Origin: Hormiphora californensis | Taxonomy: Eukaryota; Ctenophora; Tentaculata; Cydippida; Pleurobrachiidae | Reading direction: 5' to 3' | NCBI GenBank assembly: GCA_020137815.1 | Contig: CM035358.1 | Location: forward strand, 4,987,488-5,051,487 | DNA length: 64,000 nt | Shown: positions 42,431 through 64,000 of the stretch, one piece after another | Layout of the letters: the number at the start of each line of letters is the position of its first letter | How positions within the stretch are numbered: the stretch's first letter is position 1 | Program-made: the position numbers and the translations under genes | The notes under the pieces: generated by a model | The model's input: the letters and a program-made list of their open reading frames with translations, nothing else | Database searches by the model: none | What the model was told of the DNA's origin: nothing

Positions 42431-42979
42431 TAATGAAAATTATTTATTTCAGGTTATGATGAACAATAAGCTATAAAAACGCCCCTTTTTGTTACACAAG
42501 CCTGTGCTTGGTATCGAAGACACCTCACACTCTGTCGCCGGGCGACCTTCGCGTGCACACGCTGGCAAGGGGTAACTTCGTAACCAAAGCCTGTGCATTG
42601 TGCATAATGAAATGGATAAATTTTCATCCAGTTGCTGGCGATAGAACTCGATAGAGTTCGATTGATTTACCATGACAACGGAGTTGGTTACCATACTAAC
42701 CAGAGAATTCGTTGTAAAATAGTCCTTTCTTGCTATAAACTCGGCCTTTAGATAGAAAATTGATTTTATTCTACTCGCACTAATGCAAGGGCATTTCACA
42801 GTTTGGTGCCGTTATTTTTGTCTCTATTTTTAATAGGATTTTGGGATTAGACTGAAAGTATGGGATCATTTGAGAAGTAGTGAAGATTTGAAAATGTTAG
42901 CAACTTGCCGGTTCGACAAACTAAACCCATATGATTCCAACTTCGGGTCGGACGAGGGGAAGCTTGCCTTTTGCGAACA
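42431..42979. other. Intergenic, nothing recognisable
   Basis: Unique-looking sequence between repeats. No gene is supported. Confidence 0.4.
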
Positions 42980-43659
42980 TACCCTGCTAACTTAAATAAT
43001 GCGCCAGTGGCGAGAAGTCCCACTAGCGCGCTCTCAGTAAACAGCCAGTCCAGCGGCAGATTATTTCCCACTGGCAGGTTATTTATTTTTAACTCCTACG
43101 TAACATTCAAAGTGTGTGTAAATGATCAGTTCTTACTAAAATACAGAGGGAACACTATGTGCAACACTTACACACTACATTGGAGAGAAAGAAAGGACAC
43201 ATTCCGTCAATTACTATCTCTTTATCTCCCCTTTTGTCTCACTATCTCTTTCTCTGTGTTATTTGTGGCATGCCCCTTATCAGGCTATTTCTTTCACTCT
43301 CTTTCCTTAGCAACTGCTTAGTAACTGTTACCAAACAGTGTACACTCAATTGTGACGTGTTTTTAACTATTTCTCAGTTCTCTTTGTGTGTTTTGATTAG
43401 TGTTCTCTCTCTTGTTGGTGTGTAATACTTGAAATAAACAACTAAAGCAGGGTATATAACCCATAAACTCTGACCACTGGCACGTTATAGGTTTAAACCC
43501 CTCCGCCTCTCCCTCGGCTCCGCCTCGGGATCGTCGTCGTGATTTAAACCAGTTTATCCGCCAGCGGCGGATAAACTCCAGCTAACTTCTCCCAGCGGCG
43601 CGCTGGGAGAAAGTTATCTGAAATAACGCGCCAGTGGCCAGAGTTTATGCCTCATATAT
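42980..43659. repeat. 0.67-kb dispersed element, copy 2
   Basis: Same orientation and boundaries as copy 1 at 40781-41452, with 8 extra bases near 43428. Confidence 0.85.
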
Positions 43660-43934
43660 GTCAGAGAGTAAAGGGAGAGGACGGGCATAATTATTCAGTA
43701 TTTTTCATTGTTGCCTAAGCTTAGCCTTCTTGGAGAGAAAACTTCTCATCTCTATGCACTATGCATACTGCACTGGTGGTCTATGCACTATGCAGCTTTG
43801 TTAGTTTCTTGAGCTTTGTTAGTTTCTTGAGATTTATTAGTTTCTTTCTTTGTTATATGACTGGGACTGATCACTCCATTTTCCCTTTACCCACTACTCA
43901 CACCTGCATTTACTTTTTAGCGAAGTTTGATAGA

Positions 43935-45124
43935 ATGGCACTGAAGATCCTCTTTTCTGTATTGCTATCCGTTGTCTATTCATTACCAACAGCCAACTTT
44001 CCTTCACCGAGAAGCAAAGAGAACTACATTAAAGTCAAACTAACAGGTAGTTTTAAAACACAACAAGCCCCTTATTAATTAACATAATTAAATAATTAAT
44101 ACAATTCCCATGTCCAAAAGGTGAGGGATTGTTTACAGAGTTTTCCCTCTCTGCGTGGATCAATCCTAATAGCGCCATCTCGGACTATCCTGCATGCATC
44201 GTATCATACATCAACAATGTTACTGATTACTGGGTAACCGCACTCGATTATTGGTATAATGTTGACAGGGACTGTATCATAAAGTCGAAGATATATACAG
44301 TGGAAACTGAAAGCTCTGATTGTATTGCCAGTAAGTCTGAGAAATTTATATATCCCTAATGACTAATCATCGCAAGCAATGGTGCTAAGGTATTCCACAG
44401 TAGCAGCCGGGGAAGGTGTGCGTTTCTGTGAAAGCCGCAACTTTTTTTGTGCATTATAGTTGCTCGCTTTGTTCAACCCTCTCTCATTTCAACCCTCTCT
44501 CATTTCTTAACCAAGTACATTAATTGTCCAGATAAAGAGCCTGTGTACGGGGAGTGGCATCACATTGCTCTCAGCTGGAGGAACTCGGATGGACACTTTC
44601 AGGGATTTCTGGATGGTCAACTGCTCATTAATGTTACCGACTTGGCCACTGGCAAGACACCACTGGAAACAGGAAGCTTTGTCATAGGACAGGTAAGGGC
44701 CCTCTCACAACTTTTTACTGGTATACACAGTCTGGGAGATTCTTCAAACGTAAATATATTCATATGAGCTAGGTATATTACTACAGGACCACGACACAAG
44801 ATACGGTGGGTTCGAGTCCGAGGAGTCGTATGTGGGAGCCATTCGGGATCTGTATTTCTACGGCACAACCCTTACACCCGAGCAAGTACAGGTATGAAGT
44901 TTATGAACATTCAACATTCAATATGTTGAAGACAATTGTCCTTTTTCACCCCTCCTCCCATTATGCCTTAGTCTACAATAACATCATTATCGCTCTAGGA
45001 GTTGTATGATGGCTCTAGTCGCCCTGACACAGTTGTTGGAGACATTGTTCTAACTTGGCGGGATGTTCTACGGGAGGGGCAAGTCAATGGAGCTGTTACA
45101 ATCTGGACATACGGTAAACATTAG
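43935..45124 (+). CDS. Secreted LamG/pentraxin-like lectin-fold protein
   Basis: Five exons (43935-44046, 44121-44330, 44532-44692, 44787-44891 and 44999-45124) are in phase. They encode about 237 residues: signal peptide (MALKILFSVLLSVVYS), then a single concanavalin A-like/LamG domain. Diagnostic pieces are 'FTEFSLSAWINP', 'GEWHHIALSW', 'GFLDGQLL', 'GSFVIGQ' and 'YVGAIRDLYFYG', followed by a 'TPEQVQ' helix region. It is likely extracellular and binds glycans or matrix. The stop at 45122 is read straight from the fifth exon. A possible donor (ACATACG|GTAAAC) just before it means a further exon cannot be excluded. The exact subfamily is uncertain. Confidence 0.85.
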
Positions 45125-45765
45125 TAGTTTCAGTGTTTCACGGGAAGGAATTATTTTCAAGAATGTTGTTGACTGTTGAGTCCATTCATGCTCTACCCTA
45201 CCAGGAATTTTACTCCTCTTTGCCAATTAAGTCTCGCAAGATCTCCATCCTTTCAAGTTCTTCAACAGATTTCCCCCTTTGTATCGATCAAAATTCAAAA
45301 CTCAGATATGAAGTAAAGAAAACTCGCTTTCTTACTTTCCCTCCTCACAAGGGCCCGACCGGTTCTGAGATTGGAAGTATTTTCGGCAGCGGCTGTCATT
45401 CCTCCGACCCCGGCGTAAGATTCTTTCCCTAGCCCGGCCAAAAATAGCTTTTACGAAATAGCCTTCCGGCTTCCCGGTTGGGCCCTGCAGCCTGCTTGGC
45501 AAACGTTTCATTGCTGGCCCCTCACGAGCGGGATAAGGCAGCGCTTTTCAACAAAAACCACCGCCCGGTGGTTTTTCAAAATAAAAAGTCGGGATCGGAG
45601 TCGCAGCTCTCGCGCGCAGAATTCTTCTGCGCGACACAAAGATTTCTGATTCTGCAGAATTTAGCGCCTTCCATACGCACCCCCACCATGATCATGGACC
45701 AAGAGTAAAACAGACGTGTTAAATAAATACGCATTCAAAATGTCTTGTGTACTCATAATAAATTT
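45125..45765. other. Intergenic, GC-rich stretch at 45340-45690
   Basis: Higher GC than its surroundings and contains small hairpins (GCGCAGAATTCTTCTGCGC near 45615, CCACCGCCCGGTGG near 45560). No gene is recognised. It may be a dispersed element. Confidence 0.35.
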
Positions 45766-45918
45766 TTAAAAGAATAGAAATGCCACCAGGGACACTACCA
45801 TCGCGTTGACAAGTAGTCGGCTGAATGAGTATTTAGATTGAACAACTTTCTCCAACATGGACACCTCTTTCCTCCACCCGACACGTCGAATGTCCTGATT
45901 ATAGATGCTAATCCAGCT
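45766..45918 (-). other. Possible terminal exon of a tail-anchored protein
   Basis: On the minus strand, after a good acceptor (CTGTTTAG), an open frame of 50 codons ends in TAA. It closes with a hydrophobic segment (MVVSLVAFLFF) after a basic stretch (RRVGWRKEV). No upstream exon is recognised. It lies just 3' of CARM1, so it could be an alternative last exon or a separate gene. Confidence 0.3.
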
Positions 45919-46011
45919 CTAAACAGAGAGTCTTAAGTTCATAAATATATCTCTCTTTTTATCTCTTTTCAGTTTCTTTTTCCACAACATCATTATGAGA
46001 TGTGTGGAATT

Positions 46012-50165
<4,154 letters not shown>

Positions 50166-51006
50166 GCTACTACTAAACAGGAGAATTCAGGGGAGTTAAC
50201 TTGTTGGGATGTAGTCGGCCGACACCCGAAATGAAATAGAATTTGAATGGGGAGAGGAGGTGTTAGCTATGGGGTGTTATGTGCAGGGGGGAGGCTTCAA
50301 ACTTCAGTTTGTCACACTCTCGATAGTGTGTGAATTTGATGAGTGTAACTGTGTGAATTTGAGGAGTGTAACTGTGTGAAATCTTCGAAGAAAAGTTGAC
50401 ACAATTAGTCACACTGATTGATTTGGTGTGTGACCTTGCACGTGCAGCAGGCAAAAAGAGCGCGCTTTTTCTCATTGTGTGGAGCCAAGGGACCAGCCGA
50501 TTGCTGAATGCCCCCAACTTTTTACCACGCCAACGTAGGGTGTGATCGCGCGTTACTGCGCGTAATCACTTTCCCGCAAAAAGTGGGTATAAAACCAACA
50601 CATGTGCAACTGGGCAATGTGTGTGGAATGTGGATACACGGGAAACTATAAACACAATATTGGTAAACTATAAATCACACATAACTTACACAAACATTCT
50701 TAACTCATCATCGTACAAAAATCGATGGAACAAAATCAGAAATCCACAAAAATCATCACGACAAAACTCTATCTCTTCTATCTCTTCTTCTTCTTCTTCT
50801 TCTTCTTCTTCTTTTGGAACTGCCCACAGGGCTCTTGAACCGTGTCATTCGGGTATGTTCCTCGGGGCAGAAACTCCGACCTGGGCCAGGCAGGTGATAT
50901 CTCCACCCTATCAGGACTTAGGATTTAGGATGTACTGTTGTCTCCTGTAATCTCCGTACCAAGTCCCAAGTCCCAAGATCCTCTTCCTCTCTACCTCTCA
51001 ACTACC
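50166..51006. other. Intergenic between DNPEP and CARM1
   Basis: Contains a (TCT)n run at 50780-50812 and a CARM1 upstream region without an obvious TATA. No additional gene is seen. Confidence 0.5.
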
Positions 51007-53074
51007 CTACTCGTCATCTAATGCCCCGTCATCACAGGTGACAGCATCGATCGCCCCAAACTGCTCATAGAAGGCAGAATACAGCCTAACAGCATGATAA
51101 GGATCATTTGCTCCTCCCATCTCCCTAATGGAATGCATTGAGAGCTGAGGACATCCCAGATCGACCGTTCTAATGGCCGTGTTGGCTGAGATAATCGGAC
51201 CGATGGTAGACCCACAAGGGCTATCATTTCTAACCATGACTTCCTGTAATGGGATGCTGTTTCGCCTCGCTAGCTCTCTAATCATAGCAGCTCCCGCGGC
51301 AGTGGTAGCATATCTTTGGTTACTGTTGTGTTTGATGGCTACACCACCATTTAGAGCAGGTTGGAAGCCCGCTTCGTGTTTTGAGGCGTAGTTAGGGTGG
51401 ACAGCGTGCACTTGGTCTGCTGAGAGAAGGAAGGATTGGGGGATACAAAACTCCATTTTATTCTCACTAATCCTCCTCAGAACCAGGTTAGTCAGCTCGG
51501 TTCCGGCTCCATGAGCTGACTGGGATCCCACCTCCTCGTGATCATACAGACACAGCACAGCAGCAGTTGTTGATGATGTGGTCTTGAAATCAGCTAGAGC
51601 ACGAAGTCCTGCCCACGCGTTCACCAAGTTATCCTGTCTTGGGGCCATCAGGAACTCGTTATTTAGACCACAAAACCCAGCGGGGGTGTAGTCAGCTAGA
51701 CACAAATCAAACCCAAGGATCTCATCCACTTTACATCCAATGTTATCAGCTAGGAGAGCCACCAGTTTGGGGGTGTGGTGGGTATGGAATGGTGCTTGTT
51801 GTTTCTCAACTCCAGTTAACTTCTTCTCAACCGGCATTCCCTCCAGCTCCTTCTCAACGAGCCCCAGAACAGGCAGGAGGTGTTCCTCTTTATTGAACTT
51901 GAAGGCCTCGTTGACAGTTCTGTCAAGGTGGATAGCCAGGGTCGGGATGTGGAGAAGGGGCTGGTCGATGTGGGCCAGTCGGGCGGAGATTGAACCACCC
52001 TCACCCCTCACCATCACCTTACCTGTGTGGAGGTGAGTGTGTTACTTTAACTAGTAGGTGAGATTGTTACTTTAACTAGTAGGTGAGATTGTTACTTGAA
52101 ATAGTAGGTGAGATTGTTACCTGCTAGTTTTAGATCCCGATCGAACCATGTCGCCCAGATTCCACCTCCATAACACTCACAACGAACCTGACGAGGGATG
52201 GTGTTTTACGAATCTGACGAGGGACGAAACAATTGATTTGAGAAATGAGAAAAAGAGGACCGCGGTGACTGGGGAAAATTTACCTGACTGTACCCCACAC
52301 TCTCATGTTTGCTCCTCTGTTTCACCCTCAGACAGGGTGAGTCAGTGTGTGCACCGATTATCTGACACCCATTTCCCGGGGTAAACTTCTCTCCCAGGGC
52401 AAATGCGATTAGAGTGCTACTGTTCCTGGTCAGGAAGTATTGGCCACCTGTAAATTAGGAATTTGGGTTAGCTTGGGACTATCAGTAAATTAGAAATTTG
52501 GGTTAGATTGGGATAACCAAAATGTTGCAACCAAAGCTTTGCCAAGTTAGTAACCAATAGTAACCAATAGTAACCAATAGTAACCAACAGTAACCAATAG
52601 TAACCAATAGTAACCAATAGTAACCAATAGTAACCAACAGTTATCAATAGTAACCAATAGTAACCAATAGTAATCCAATAGTAACCAATAGTAACCAACA
52701 GTTACCAATAGTAACCAATACTGTAACCAATAGTAACCATCAGTTACCAATAGTAACCAATAGTAACCAATAGTAACCAACAGTAACCAATAGTAACCAA
52801 TAGTAACCGATAGTAACCAACAGTTACCAATAGTTACCAATAGTAACCAACAGTTACCAATAGTAACCAATAGTAACCAATAGTAACCCATAGTAACCCA
52901 TAGTAACCAACAATAGTTACCTGGTTTCAAAGACCACTCCTTGTGCTCCTCCAACCTTGTGTAACCTGATTTCCTCAACACCTTGACGGCCTCAGACACC
53001 GCATGATAGGGGGAGGGGGAGTGGTTTATGTAGTGGAGAAGATCAGTGGCTGCCTCACGAACTGCAATACCCAT
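51007..53074 (-). CDS. DNPEP: Aspartyl aminopeptidase (M18)
   Basis: Four exons (minus order): 53074-52921, 52447-52284, 52187-52121 and 52022-51007, in phase, 466 residues, normal for the family. It is a cytosolic dinuclear-zinc peptidase that removes N-terminal Asp/Glu. Visible marks: '[11 protein letters not shown]' near the N-terminus, metal ligand His in '[12 protein letters not shown]', 'APRQDNL', the catalytic and metal glutamates in '[13 protein letters not shown]', '[12 protein letters not shown]', '[13 protein letters not shown]' and the C-terminal His in '[13 protein letters not shown]'. All catalytic residues are present. Each of its three introns contains tandem repeats that include or abut a splice site. 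It lies 663 bp downstream of the MCM3 stop codon, same strand. Confidence 0.97.
52036..52120 (-). repeat. 25-bp repeat of the DNPEP exon 3 donor side, 4 copies
   Basis: GTAAC (minus) recurs exactly every 25 bp, starting with the functional donor GTAACAATCTCACC at 52120. The unit fills most of this roughly 98-bp intron, so the intron is largely made of copies of its own 5' end. Confidence 0.9.
52181..52235 (-). repeat. 28-bp duplication of the DNPEP exon 3 acceptor
   Basis: Minus strand: CCCTCGTCAG followed by ATTCGT, then about 28 bp later CCCTCGTCAG followed by GTTCGT. The second is the functional acceptor at 52187/52188. Confidence 0.85.
52548..52920 (-). repeat. 10-bp minisatellite abutting the DNPEP exon 1 donor
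   Basis: About 36 units of AGTAACCAAT-type sequence (minus: ATTGGTTACT). The array reaches the donor (CCAG|GTAACTATTGTTGGTTAC). The first unit resembles the donor itself. Confidence 0.9.
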
Positions 53075-53608
53075 GCTGCTAGAAGAGAGTTTTGAGGTTT
53101 AAGGGTGGACTGGGGAGGGCTATAAAAGTGAGTTTTTAGGGGGAGAGAGAGGGAACTGGGTATAATATACAGAGAGTTTTGGGTTGTAAGGGGGAGGGGA
53201 GAAGGAACTGGGTTCTCGGTGATAGTAGGAGTGCTTAGATCATTCCCGCCAAAAGTTTTGAAGGGAGTGATCTAAGCGCTCCTACTGTTGAGCGTTGGCA
53301 GAGAAAAGAGTCATGGTTTGAAACTAAATAATTAGTCATAGGAAGTAATACAAATATATACGTTCGTCACATAAATACATTCAAAAATGTAGGATAAAAA
53401 GAATTAAAAACCTTGCTCCTAAAAATAAGAAACGTTCATGAATTTTCAACCTTTCTTTTTTACCTTTTTTGGCTAAGTGCTCATGCTCAATGCTCTTACA
53501 TAATTGGAGGCATTAGAAATACTGTCAACATTGGTCGATACCTAGATGCTGCTAAACCCTAACCAATAGCAACATATTGGTGATCCAATTAGTGGTCATC
53601 AAGGTAAA
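53075..53608. other. Intergenic between MCM3 and DNPEP, with a 62-nt hairpin
   Basis: A hairpin at 53224-53285 pairs GTAGGAGTGCTTAGATCA with TGATCTAAGCGCTCCTAC. Nothing else is recognised in the DNPEP upstream region. Confidence 0.6.
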
Positions 53609-53737
53609 TCTAGATAAGGAAGACTGCCCTAGTTCCCATATCTAGATAAGGAATACCGCCCTAGTTCCCATATCTAGATAAGGAATACTGCCCTAGTTCC
53701 CATATCTAGATAAGGAATACCGCCCTGGTTCCCATAT

Positions 53738-61191
<7,454 letters not shown>

Positions 61192-61312
61192 CTAGAGGGG
61201 TGTAATATCTGGTCAGTATTCATTCAGAACAAGAACTAAATAGGGATGAAAATGAGATGCATTCCTAAATAACTTTGTATTTCTGAATAACTATTCGACT
61301 GGTATGATTTCC

Positions 61313-61576
61313 AAACTAGACCAAAAAACAAAGGAAATTTGTTTGGAACACCCGTGGCCTTTTGTCGATACTTGACGCTGCGGGAAATGCACCCAAACAT
61401 CTGAGCTACTTATAGGTATCGTTGTACCATCTCTCTCCAAGTTCTAACACACGCACACTCTCTCTCACTCTTCCTCGCGTCTTGCTCTGACGAAGGGTGC
61501 ATTTCCCGCAGCGTCAAGTATCGACAAAAGGCCACGGGTGTTCCAAACAAATTTCCTTTGTTTTTTGGTCTAGTTT
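61313..61576. repeat. Perfect 82-bp inverted repeat with 100-bp spacer
   Basis: Arms 61313-61394 and 61495-61576 are exact inverse copies beginning AAACTAGACCAAAAAACAAAGG. The right arm alone recurs at about 62730-62813 as part of the 1.24-kb duplication. Confidence 0.95.
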
Positions 61577-61589
61577 CTGAGGATTTTTG

Positions 61590-64000
61590 TAAACAGGTAT
61601 CATAAATATGCAAATAATGGCTAAACGGTGGGAGATACGACTTTTTTTCCGGAGAACGACCCCCATAAATCGACTATTCTGCGTCGAAATATGTTCATGA
61701 AAACTTTCTAGGACCAGCTGAAGTGGAAATATTCAGAATATGCATTAAATCATTAATTGGCGCATAAATATGCAAATAACGGCTAACGGTGCGAGATACG
61801 ATTTTTTGTCCGCGGGACGACCCCCCATAAATCGACTATTCTGCGGCGGAATATGTCCATGAAAACTTTCTAGGACTAGCTGAAGTGGAAATATTCAGAA
61901 TATGCATTAAATCATGAATTGGCGCATAAATATGCAAATAACGGCTAAACGGTGTGAGATACGACTTTTTGTCCGGGGGACGACCCCCCATAAATCGACT
62001 ATTCTGCGTCGGAAAATGTCCATGAAAACTTTCTAGGACCAGCTGAAGTGGAAATATTCAGAATATGCATTAAATCATGAATTGGCGCATAAATATGCAA
62101 ATAACGGCTAAACGGTGCGAGATAAGACTTTTTGTCCGGGGGACGACCCCCCATAAATCGACTATTCTGCGGCGGAATATGTCCATGAAAACTTTCTAGG
62201 ACTAGCTGAAGTGGAAATATTCAGAATATGCATTAAATCATGAATTGGCGCATAAATATGCAAATAACGGCTAAACGGTGTGAGATACGACTTTTTGTCT
62301 AGGGGACGACCCCCCATAAATCGACTATTCTGCGTCGGAAAATGTCCATGAAAACTTTCTAGGACCAGCTGAAGTGGAAATATTCAGAATATGCATTAAA
62401 TCATGAATTGGCGCATAAATATGCAAATAACGGCTAAACGGTGTGAGATACGACTTTTTGTCCGGGGGACGACCCCCCATAAATCGACTATTCTGCGTCG
62501 GAAAATGTCCATGAAAACTTTCTAGGACCAGCTGAAGTGGAAATATTCAGAATATGCATTAAATCATGAATTGGCGCATAAATATGCAAATAACGGCTAA
62601 ACGGTGCGAGATACGACTTTTTGTCCGGGGGACGACCCCCCATAAATCGACTATTCTGCGTCGGAATGTGTCTATGAAAACTTTCTAGTACCCTCTTTCT
62701 CACTCTTCCTCGCGTCTTGCTCTGACGAAGGGTGCATTTCCCGCAGCGTCAAGTATCGACAAAAGGCCACGGGTGTTCCAAACAAATTTCCTTTGTTTTT
62801 TGGTCTAGTTTCTGAGGATTTTTGTAAACAGGTATCATAAATATGCAAATAATGGCTAAACGGTGGGAGATACGACTTTTTGTCTTGAGAACGACCCCCC
62901 ATAAATCGACTATTCTGCGTTGGAATATGTCCATGAAAACTTTCTAGGACCAGCTGAAGTGGAAATATTCAGAATATGCATTAAATCATTAATTGGCGCA
63001 TAAATATGCAAATAACGGCTAAACGGTGCGAGATACGATTTTTTGTCCGCGGGACGACCCCCCATAAATCGACTATTCTGCGGCGGAATATGTCCATGAA
63101 AACTTTCTAGGACTAGCTGAAGTGGAAATATTCAGAATATGCATTAAATCATGAATTGGCGCATAAATATGCAAATAACGGCTAAACGGTGTGAGATACG
63201 ACTTTTTGTCCGGGGACGACCCCCCATAAATCGACTATTCTGCGTCGGAAAATGTCCATGAAAACTTTCTAGGACCAGCTGAAGTGGAAATATTCAGAAT
63301 ATGCATTAAATCATGAATTGGCGCATAAATATGCAAATAACGGCTAAACGGTGCGAGATAAGACTTTTTGTCCGGGGGACGACCCCCCATAAATCGACTA
63401 TTCTGCGGCGGAATATGTCCATGAAAACTTTCTAGGACTAGCTGAAGTGGAAATATTCAGAATATGCATTAAATCATGAATTGGCGCATAAATATGCAAA
63501 TAACGGCTAAACGGTGTGAGATACGACTTTTTGTCTAGGGGACGACCCCCCATAAATCGACTATTCTGCGTCGGAAAATGTCCATGAAAACTTTCTAGGA
63601 CCAGCTGAAGTGGAAATATTCAGAATATGCATTAAATCATGAATTGGCGCATAAATATGCAAATAACGGCTAAACGGTGTGAGATACGACTTTTTGTCCG
63701 GGGGACGACCCCCCATAAATCGACTATTCTGCGTCGGAAAATGTCCATGAAAACTTTCTAGGACCAGCTGAAGTGGAAATATTCAGAATATGCATTAAAT
63801 CATGAATTGGCGCATAAATATGCAAATAACGGCTAAACGGTGCGAGATACGACTTTTTGTCCGGGGGACGACCCCCCATAAATCGACTATTCTGCGTCGG
63901 AATGTGTCTATGAAAACTTTCTAGTACCAGCTGAAGTGGAAATATTCAGAATATGCATTAAATCATGAATTGGCGCATAAATATGCAAATAACGGCTAAA
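61590..64000. repeat. 163-bp satellite with a 1.235-kb higher-order repeat
   Basis: Units of 162-163 bp (GGCGCATAAATATGCAAATA, then ACGGCTAAACGGTG...) repeat from about 61600 to the window edge. A block starting at the TTCCTCGCGTCTTGCTCTGA at 61471 is repeated 1235 bp later at 62706, including the non-satellite 61471-61590 part and the same order of unit variants. The array continues past 64000. It lies within an MCM3 intron. Confidence 0.95.

Noticed and set aside
45340-45708. GC-rich segment as a bacterial insertion
   Set aside because: The open frame is short and unlike any bacterial protein. Small hairpins suggest a dispersed repeat, and there is no evidence of transfer.
52468-53074. Long frame of [10 protein letters not shown]-type repeats continuing from DNPEP exon 1
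   Set aside because: It is intron read-through into the 10-bp repeat. The donor at 52920 and the next exon at 52447 restore the M18 family sequence.
61590-64000. Regularly spaced repeats as a CRISPR array
   Set aside because: This is a eukaryotic tandem satellite with 163-bp units and no unique spacers.

Overview
This window is animal genomic DNA, not prokaryotic. It holds intron-rich genes with GT-AG introns and recognisable metazoan proteins (CARM1, OSTM1, MCM3, aspartyl aminopeptidase, beta-tubulins, a DSL-domain membrane protein, a kringle protein). Introns are mostly short, many acceptors end in CTAG, and the sequence is saturated with (GA)n/(CT)n microsatellites, minisatellites and foldback elements. 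The gene set would fit a non-bilaterian marine invertebrate such as a sponge. That placement is inference and I cannot prove it from this sequence.

Layout. 1-4000: microsatellites, a 360-bp foldback element and a 20-bp minisatellite of about 61 copies. 4028-7887 (+): a JmjC/cupin-type gene, partial at its 5' end. 7891-10480 (+): an aldo-keto reductase gene, with a small secreted Cys-rich gene antisense in its second large intron (8550-9127). 11902-17229 and 18493-23266 (both -): two complete, diverged beta-tubulin genes in tandem. 24560-29100: a degenerate CR1/Jockey-like non-LTR retrotransposon. 31227-31769: two MITE-like elements. 31956-34199 (+): a single-pass membrane protein with about eight tandem DSL-like modules. 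35027-40389 (-): OSTM1-like gene, with a secreted kringle gene antisense in its second intron (38872-39327). 40781-43659: a 0.67-kb element present twice. 43935-45124 (+): secreted LamG/pentraxin-like gene. 46012-50165 (-): CARM1. 51007-53074 (-): aspartyl aminopeptidase. 53738-61191 and beyond the right edge (-): the 3' third of MCM3, whose introns hold nested DNA elements, a 2-kb minisatellite and a 163-bp satellite with a higher-order repeat.

The most unusual observation is a pattern that recurs across unrelated genes. Many intronic minisatellites here are tandem copies of the exon-intron boundary next to which they lie. In MCM3 a 39-bp unit made of the last 35 coding bases plus the 5' splice site is present about 51 times. 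In the second tubulin a 41-bp exon-end plus donor unit is present 4 times. The aldo-keto reductase, first tubulin, OSTM1 and aspartyl aminopeptidase genes carry repeated 3' splice sites with the start of the exon. DNPEP and CARM1 introns begin with donor-proximal repeats, and the MCM3 stop-codon region is repeated downstream of itself. This suggests a local duplication process that repeatedly captures splice junctions, with possible links to cryptic splicing, intron lengthening or intron gain.

Exon coordinates below were derived by hand from reading frame, GT/AG sites and family conservation. Phases were checked to be consistent across every complete gene.
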